Source: Clostridia bacterium (lineage in GTDB: Bacteria; Bacillota; Peptococcia; Peptococcales; SKKY01). From it: a stretch of DNA of 35,931 nt. Where the stretch lies: positions 1 through 35,931 of the forward strand of contig RZYW01000010.1 of assembly GCA_009930175.1 (NCBI GenBank), read 5' to 3'. Within the stretch, counting starts at the first letter, position 1, and each line of letters begins with the position of its first letter. The translations under genes and the position numbers were made by a program. Below are positions 32,116 through 35,931 of this stretch, one piece after another. Below the pieces are notes generated by a model. It saw only the letters and a list, made by a program, of their open reading frames with translations, was not told where the DNA came from and ran no database searches.

Positions 32116-33795
32116 ATGGATTACAGAGTTGCAATTTTTACTTTCATTGGTGGGCTTGGCTTTTTCCTTTATGGTATAAAGTCTATGTCTGAAGGTCTTC
32201 AGGCAGTAGCCGGAGATAAAATGAGGGTGTTTCTTGAAAAAGGCACCAAAACCCCTTTAAGAGGAGTTTTTACAGGTGCTTTGGTAACTGCCTTAATTCA
32301 ATCCAGCAGTGGAACCACAGTATTAGCAGTGGGTCTTGTAAATGCTGGTTTGATGACATTAAGACAGTCAATTGGGGTAATTATGGGTGCCAATATTGGT
32401 ACAACAATTACAGCATATTTAATCGGTTTTAACCTAAAAGATTATGCCCTTCCTATTATTGGGATAAGTGTAATAATGCAATTTTTTATTAAATCAAAAA
32501 AAGTAAATTATATTGGTAAGTCAATGCTTGGCTTTGGTTTACTGTTTTATGGTATGGATGTAATGGGTTCTGGGATGAAGCCATTAAGGGAGTCTGAGTT
32601 CTTTATTGATCTTATGCTGAATGTTGAAAGTAATGCTTTTCTTGGAGTATTTGTAGGAACTGTTTTAACTGCAATTGTTCAAAGCAGCAGTGCAACTATT
32701 GGTATTCTTCAAGAGTTAGCATATCAGGGTGTAATAACTTACCAACAGGCTGTTCCTATACTTTTTGGTGATAACATTGGAACTACAGTAACAGCACTGC
32801 TCGCCGGTTTAGGTGCAACTGTTGCAGCAAGAAGAGCATCTTTTGTTCATTTTATGTTTAACGTAATTGGGACAGTTATATTTATACCCTTATTCCTGGC
32901 AGGAATATTTCTTCCTGGGGTAGAATTTATTACAAACACATTAGGCAATCTTTTTGATGGTCTTGTTGTTTGGGATAACTTAAATGTTAAAATGCAAATT
33001 GCCCAGACTCATGGTATATTCAATATATCCAATACTTTAATTCAACTTCCATTTGTGGCATTACTTGCTAAATTTGTAGCTAAGATTATTCCCGGGGAAG
33101 AAGATGAAGAAATTTACAAACCTAAGTATCTTGAGCCAAGATTATTAAGTAATCTTCCTGTAGCATTATCTAATGCAAAGCATGAAACAGAAAAAATGGG
33201 TGAAATATCACTAAAATGTTTTGATTATTCCATGGATTATCTTTTTTCTAAGGATATAAGAATGGCTACAAAAGCTAAAAACACTGAAGATACTTTAGAT
33301 TCTTTAGAGAGTCAAATAACTCAATATGTTTTAAAAGCCACAACGCAAAATCCATCCTCCGATGAAGAGCTTTCAAATAAGAGCTACAAAATTCTTCAAA
33401 TTGTTGGTGACCTTGAAAGAATAGGGGATCATTCTTACAATGTTATTGAAGCAACGGAGTACATTTTAAACTATAATATTGATATTTCTGAAAGCGCAAT
33501 GAATGAGCTTAAAGAAATGATTGAACGAGTAAGGGAAAGCATAGAAAAGTCATTAATTGTTTTCGATACTGGTGATAAAAAATTAGCTTACAGTGTAATT
33601 GAGAACGATGACGTTATTGATGAGATGGAAAAGAATTTAAGGAAAAGTCATATTGTGAGACTTAACGAAGGATTTTGTAATGGGAATGCGAATGCAATTT
33701 ATTTAGATATATTAAGTAATTTAGAAAGAATTGGAGATCATGCAGTAAATATTGCAGAATACACATTAGAATCAAAAAGAAGCCAGAATGAATAA
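32116..33795 (+). CDS. Na+/phosphate cotransporter family protein with PhoU-like tail
   Basis: A 559-residue membrane protein. Two inverted Na_Pi_cotrans repeats each carry the QSSS motif: 'ALVTALIQSSSGTTVLAVG' and 'TVLTAIVQSSSATIGIL', with 'GANIGTT' and 'GDNIGTTVTALL'. Residues from about 350 form a PhoU-like cytoplasmic helical domain with 'IVGDLERIGDHSYNV' and 'ILSNLERIGDHAVNIAEYTL'. This NptA/YjbB-type architecture is common in bacteria; it moves phosphate with sodium, in either direction depending on the member. AAAGGGG precedes the ATG. It is a single-gene unit between two terminators. Confidence 0.95.
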   Translation: MDYRVAIFTFIGGLGFFLYGIKSMSEGLQAVAGDKMRVFLEKGTKTPLRGVFTGALVTALIQSSSGTTVLAVGLVNAGLMTLRQSIGVIMGANIGTTITAYLIGFNLKDYALPIIGISVIMQFFIKSKKVNYIGKSMLGFGLLFYGMDVMGSGMKPLRESEFFIDLMLNVESNAFLGVFVGTVLTAIVQSSSATIGILQELAYQGVITYQQAVPILFGDNIGTTVTALLAGLGATVAARRASFVHFMFNVIGTVIFIPLFLAGIFLPGVEFITNTLGNLFDGLVVWDNLNVKMQIAQTHGIFNISNTLIQLPFVALLAKFVAKIIPGEEDEEIYKPKYLEPRLLSNLPVALSNAKHETEKMGEISLKCFDYSMDYLFSKDIRMATKAKNTEDTLDSLESQITQYVLKATTQNPSSDEELSNKSYKILQIVGDLERIGDHSYNVIEATEYILNYNIDISESAMNELKEMIERVRESIEKSLIVFDTGDKKLAYSVIENDDVIDEMEKNLRKSHIVRLNEGFCNGNANAIYLDILSNLERIGDHAVNIAEYTLESKRSQNE

Positions 33796-33815
33796 TTCAG
33801 GCTTCTTTTTTTTTA
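33774..33815. terminator. Bidirectional terminator between the Na/Pi transporter and degV
   Basis: AAAAAGAAGCC and GGCTTCTTTTT form an 11-bp stem, extended inside by GAAT/ATTC, with T-runs on both strands. It lies between the convergent gene ends at 33795 and 33821 and overlaps the last codons of the transporter gene. Confidence 0.92.
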
Positions 33816-33820
33816 TTAAA

Positions 33821-34666
33821 TTATTCTATTTCTGAATAACAAATTCCAATTAGTCCCGGGCCCACGTGGACACCCAGGGCGGAAGTAATGTCTAAAACAG
33901 AAACATTTTTTATTGTATGAGAAAATCTTTCATAAACTTCCTTAGCCTCGTCTATAGCATTTCCGTGGAGGACGCTTAGTTCGACTTTTTTATCAGCAAT
34001 TTCTTTTTCAACTAAATCAGCGATTGCTTTAAGAGATTTTTTACGGCCTCTCACTTTTTCTACCGTATAATAAACCCCTTCTTTATTAATGGAAATTATT
34101 GGTTTAAAGTTTAGAAGATCTCCAAGACCCCCTTCGATTTTACCAATTCTTCCACCTTTGCGAAGGTACTCCAAAGTTTTTACAACAAAGTATACTCTGG
34201 TTTTTTCTTTTAATCTTAGAATTGTATCTATAATATTACTTAAGGTTTCTGAGTTTTCCAGCATCTTTGCTGCTCTTAGAACTAAAAAACCTAGTCCCAT
34301 AGAAATTGAGTTAGAGTCTATAACTTCCAGTTTGATTCCAATTTCATCCGCTTTTTCTTTAAGGCCATATACCATTTCGTAAGTTCCACTTAATCCCTTT
34401 GAGATATGAATTGCCAAGGCGTGAGTATATCCATCTTCTTTTAATTGTTCAAGAAGATTTATGGCACGACCTAGATTTGGCATAGAAGTTTTTGGTACTT
34501 CTTTTTCAATTAGCTCATAAATTTCGTTAGTTTTCAGATCTTTTCCGTCATCCTGATAAGTTTTTTCCACTGTCGAAATTTGCAAAGGAAGAATGTGAAT
34601 ATTGTACTTTGCAATATCTTCAACGGGAAGATTACAGGAAGAATCTGTTATTAGCGCGATTTTAAT
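33821..34666 (-). CDS. DegV family fatty-acid-binding protein, probably with an ATT start
   Basis: DegV (FakB-type) proteins bind fatty acids, and some present them to the kinase FakA; no fakA is in the window. Motifs: 'IALITDSSCNLP' at the N-terminus, 'TSMPNLGRAINLLEQL', 'ISKGLSGTYE', 'IDSNSISMGLGFLVLRAA', 'YLRKGGRIGKIEG' and 'GPGLIGICY'. The track start is TTG 34720, giving an 18-residue leader ('MNNILMYEIINQKRGVIT') unlike the family. The only good ribosome site (GGGGGG, 34675-34680) lies eight bases before an ATT codon at 34666, which gives the usual N-terminus and 281 residues. ATG 34705 lacks a ribosome site. The family is certain; the start is my inference. It is divergent from the FeoA-like gene. 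Confidence 0.92.
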   Translation of the reverse strand: MKIALITDSSCNLPVEDIAKYNIHILPLQISTVEKTYQDDGKDLKTNEIYELIEKEVPKTSMPNLGRAINLLEQLKEDGYTHALAIHISKGLSGTYEMVYGLKEKADEIGIKLEVIDSNSISMGLGFLVLRAAKMLENSETLSNIIDTILRLKEKTRVYFVVKTLEYLRKGGRIGKIEGGLGDLLNFKPIISINKEGVYYTVEKVRGRKKSLKAIADLVEKEIADKKVELSVLHGNAIDEAKEVYERFSHTIKNVSVLDITSALGVHVGPGLIGICYSEIE

Positions 34667-34691
34667 GGTAATTACCCCCCTTTTTTGATTT

Positions 34692-34720
34692 ATTATTTCA
34701 TACATTAATATATTATTCAA
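34692..34720 (-). promoter_or_regulatory. Candidate promoter of degV
   Basis: On the minus strand TTGAAT (34720-34715) and AATAAT (34697-34692) are separated by 17 bases. If used, transcription starts near 34685, downstream of the TTG and ATG alternatives, which would leave the ATT region as the start of translation. Confidence 0.4.
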
Positions 34721-34741
34721 TATTTAGAAATATTATGTTTG

Positions 34742-34770
34742 TTGAAAAAAGTATTTAGGGTCTGTATAAT
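34742..34770 (+). promoter_or_regulatory. Promoter of the FeoA-like gene
   Basis: TTGAAA and a perfect TATAAT are separated by 17 bases, 27 bases before the ATG at 34798. Confidence 0.85.
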
Positions 34771-34797
34771 ATAGCTTATATAGGTGGTGAATAACAT

Positions 34798-35016
34798 ATG
34801 GTTGAAGTAATGAATCTTAACAGACTCAAAGAAGGCGTAGTGGCAGAGATTGTTGAAGCTGAAGAAGCTTTGTTTCATCTTTTAGGAATTACAAAAGGAA
34901 TGTCAGTTATTGTTTTACAGAAAACCGTAGACTGGCTTATTCAGGTTGGTTACGATCAACTTTTGCTAAAGGAAGATGTAGTAAGTAAAATTAAGGTTAA
35001 AACTGTAAATATTTAA
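34798..35016 (+). CDS. FeoA-domain small protein
   Basis: A 72-residue protein matching the SH3-like FeoA fold: 'LNRLKEGVVAEIVEAEEALFHLLGITKGMSVIVLQKTVDWLIQVGYDQLLLKEDVVSKIKVKTV', with the usual order of a start turn, 'GI..GM.V.VL', and terminal strands with a Leu-rich pair. FeoA domains assist ferrous iron uptake by FeoB or act in DtxR-type regulators. No feoB follows, so it stands alone and its role is unknown. AGGTGGTGA precedes the ATG, and a strong promoter is just upstream. It ends before a bidirectional terminator. Confidence 0.72.
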   Translation: MVEVMNLNRLKEGVVAEIVEAEEALFHLLGITKGMSVIVLQKTVDWLIQVGYDQLLLKEDVVSKIKVKTVNI

Positions 35017-35028
35017 AATGATAATAAA

Positions 35029-35060
35029 AGAAACCTCATCTAGGATGAGGTTTCTGCTTT
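35029..35060. terminator. Bidirectional terminator between the FeoA-like and ppx genes
   Basis: AGAAACCTCATC and GATGAGGTTTCT form a perfect 12-bp stem with a TAG loop. The T-run is stronger on the minus strand, where the hairpin overlaps the stop codon of the ppx-like gene. Confidence 0.88.
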
Positions 35061-35931
35061 TATAAGGTAAAGTTTTTTTCCAAGGAGTTTTTCAAAGTCT
35101 CCGGAACTTTTCATCCCTGCTGAAATTTCTAAGGAGATATCATCCTTAGATTCTAAAGCGATAGTGATGGAATTTTTACTTTCCTCCACTTTTAATAGGG
35201 ATGTAATTTTCCCTTCCTCTCTCCGGTCAAGGTTTTCAGCTATTCTTAATAAAAGACTAAGTATGTTAATAAGGTAAATATCATTTTTTTGCAGGATATT
35301 TTTATACTCACTGTAATTTATTTTATAACTTTTGTTTCGGTGCTTTCCTGAAATAGCTGATAAAATTAATAACTCCCTGTGATTAAATCCATCCAATCCA
35401 GAGTTCAATATAAGGTATCCGGAATGTTTATGGTGGGAATAATAATCAATATATATTCCAATATCATGAAGGCTGGAAGCATATTTTAAATATTCAAGAT
35501 TTATTGGGTCAAGATTATGGAGAGAAGATGTGCATAAAAATAACTCCTTGGAAATTTTTATAACATTTTTGGCATGTTTTTTATTTACATCATAATTAAA
35601 CATTAAATTTTTAATGCTTTCTTTCCGTACATTTTTAAAAACAGGCTCTTCTTTAGATTTAAGAAGATGTTCAAAAAATAGTCCTTCTCTTAAGCCATTA
35701 CCGCTTATTATTAGCTTTTCTGGCTTAGAGGTTTTTATAATAGCATCAAGAATCTTTAAACCAGGTACAATAATATCAACCCTTGATTTATCCAGGCCAT
35801 TTACTTTATAAAGCTCAGGGGATTTTTTTTTCGTTACGATATCGATAGTTTTTTTGCTGTTTTCATAAGAAATTTCAAGATTATGCAATTTATCTATAGG
35901 ATAGGATGTATTTCTCTTGAAAATTTTAGCA
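35040..35931 (-). CDS. Ppx/GppA-type phosphatase, C-terminal part, cut by window end
   Basis: The frame stays open to the last base of the window, upstream of the track TTG at 35888 ('KIFKRNTSYPIDKLHNLEISYE...'), so the gene is partial and its start lies outside. The visible part has the end of the second actin-like domain ('SRVDIIVPGLKILDAIIKTSKPEKLIISGNGLREGLFFEHL') and a C-terminal HD-like helical domain ('YASSLHDIGIYIDYYSHHKHSGYLILNSGLDGFNHRELLILSAISGKHR'). These are typical of exopolyphosphatase/guanosine pentaphosphate phosphatase. It may degrade polyphosphate or pppGpp; polyphosphate and the nearby Na/Pi transporter could be linked in phosphate balance, which is inference only. Confidence 0.9.
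   Translation of the reverse strand, partial: AKIFKRNTSYPIDKLHNLEISYENSKKTIDIVTKKKSPELYKVNGLDKSRVDIIVPGLKILDAIIKTSKPEKLIISGNGLREGLFFEHLLKSKEEPVFKNVRKESIKNLMFNYDVNKKHAKNVIKISKELFLCTSSLHNLDPINLEYLKYASSLHDIGIYIDYYSHHKHSGYLILNSGLDGFNHRELLILSAISGKHRNKSYKINYSEYKNILQKNDIYLINILSLLLRIAENLDRREEGKITSLLKVEESKNSITIALESKDDISLEISAGMKSSGDFEKLLGKKLYLIKAETSS

Overview
The window looks like the chromosome of a low-GC, Gram-positive (Bacillota), rod-shaped, probably anaerobic Clostridia-like bacterium, possibly Halanaerobiales-like. The evidence is A/T-rich coding DNA with frequent TTG starts and strong Shine-Dalgarno sites, a T-box leader ahead of valS, Rex, a GerM-type domain protein, and the tig-clpP-clpX-lon-ysxC and maf-radC-mreBCD-mrdA-minCDE-rodA gene orders. 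The species cannot be named from this sequence. Nearly every gene is on the + strand; only degV and a ppx-like gene at the right end are on the - strand.

Region 1 (1 to about 2035) differs from the rest. Its GC is visibly higher (about 43% in the first line against about 30% in a core line) and it carries a decayed accessory island: the 3' end of a type III DNA methyltransferase (mod), a RhuM-family gene broken by an in-frame stop, an intact secreted thermonuclease-like gene, and the 3' end of an AlbA/AAA_4-type ATP-binding regulator. The last fragment overlaps the start of the first native-looking gene, so an insertion edge, deletion scar or assembly seam lies near 2030.

Region 2 (2033-10626) is envelope and housekeeping: a PrcB_C+GerMN domain protein with an unknown two-helix membrane protein, a small ArsR-like regulator with a strong promoter, an orphan peptide-binding lipoprotein behind a possible attenuator, lgt, a cell-wall amidase with four SH3 domains, a metallo-beta-lactamase-fold hydrolase, and a fused RNase PH/XTP pyrophosphatase. 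Region 3 (10646-11560) is an eight-tRNA operon (Pro, Gly, Arg, His, Gln, Lys, Leu, Gly), with its own promoter and terminator. Region 4 (11552-18529) is the protein quality-control cluster tig-clpP-clpX, then lon-ysxC, then a HTH regulator and a small membrane protein whose ends overlap.

Region 5 (18549-23480) is T-box-valS-folC-rex. Region 6 (23499-32034) is one long shape and division operon, maf-radC-mreBCD-mrdA-minCDE-rodA, joining the elongation machinery (MreBCD, PBP2, RodA) to the division-site selection system (MinCDE). Region 7 (32116-35931) holds a Na/Pi cotransporter with a PhoU-like tail, degV, a FeoA-like protein and the C-terminal part of a Ppx/GppA phosphatase.

I found no CRISPR array, prophage or intact transposon. 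No complete undescribed system is evident. The most distinctive items are the decayed island and its seam, two genes (folC and degV) whose expected starts appear to be ATA and ATT, terminators sitting in the leaders of expressed genes, a charged insertion in the PBP2 transpeptidase domain, and several domain fusions.
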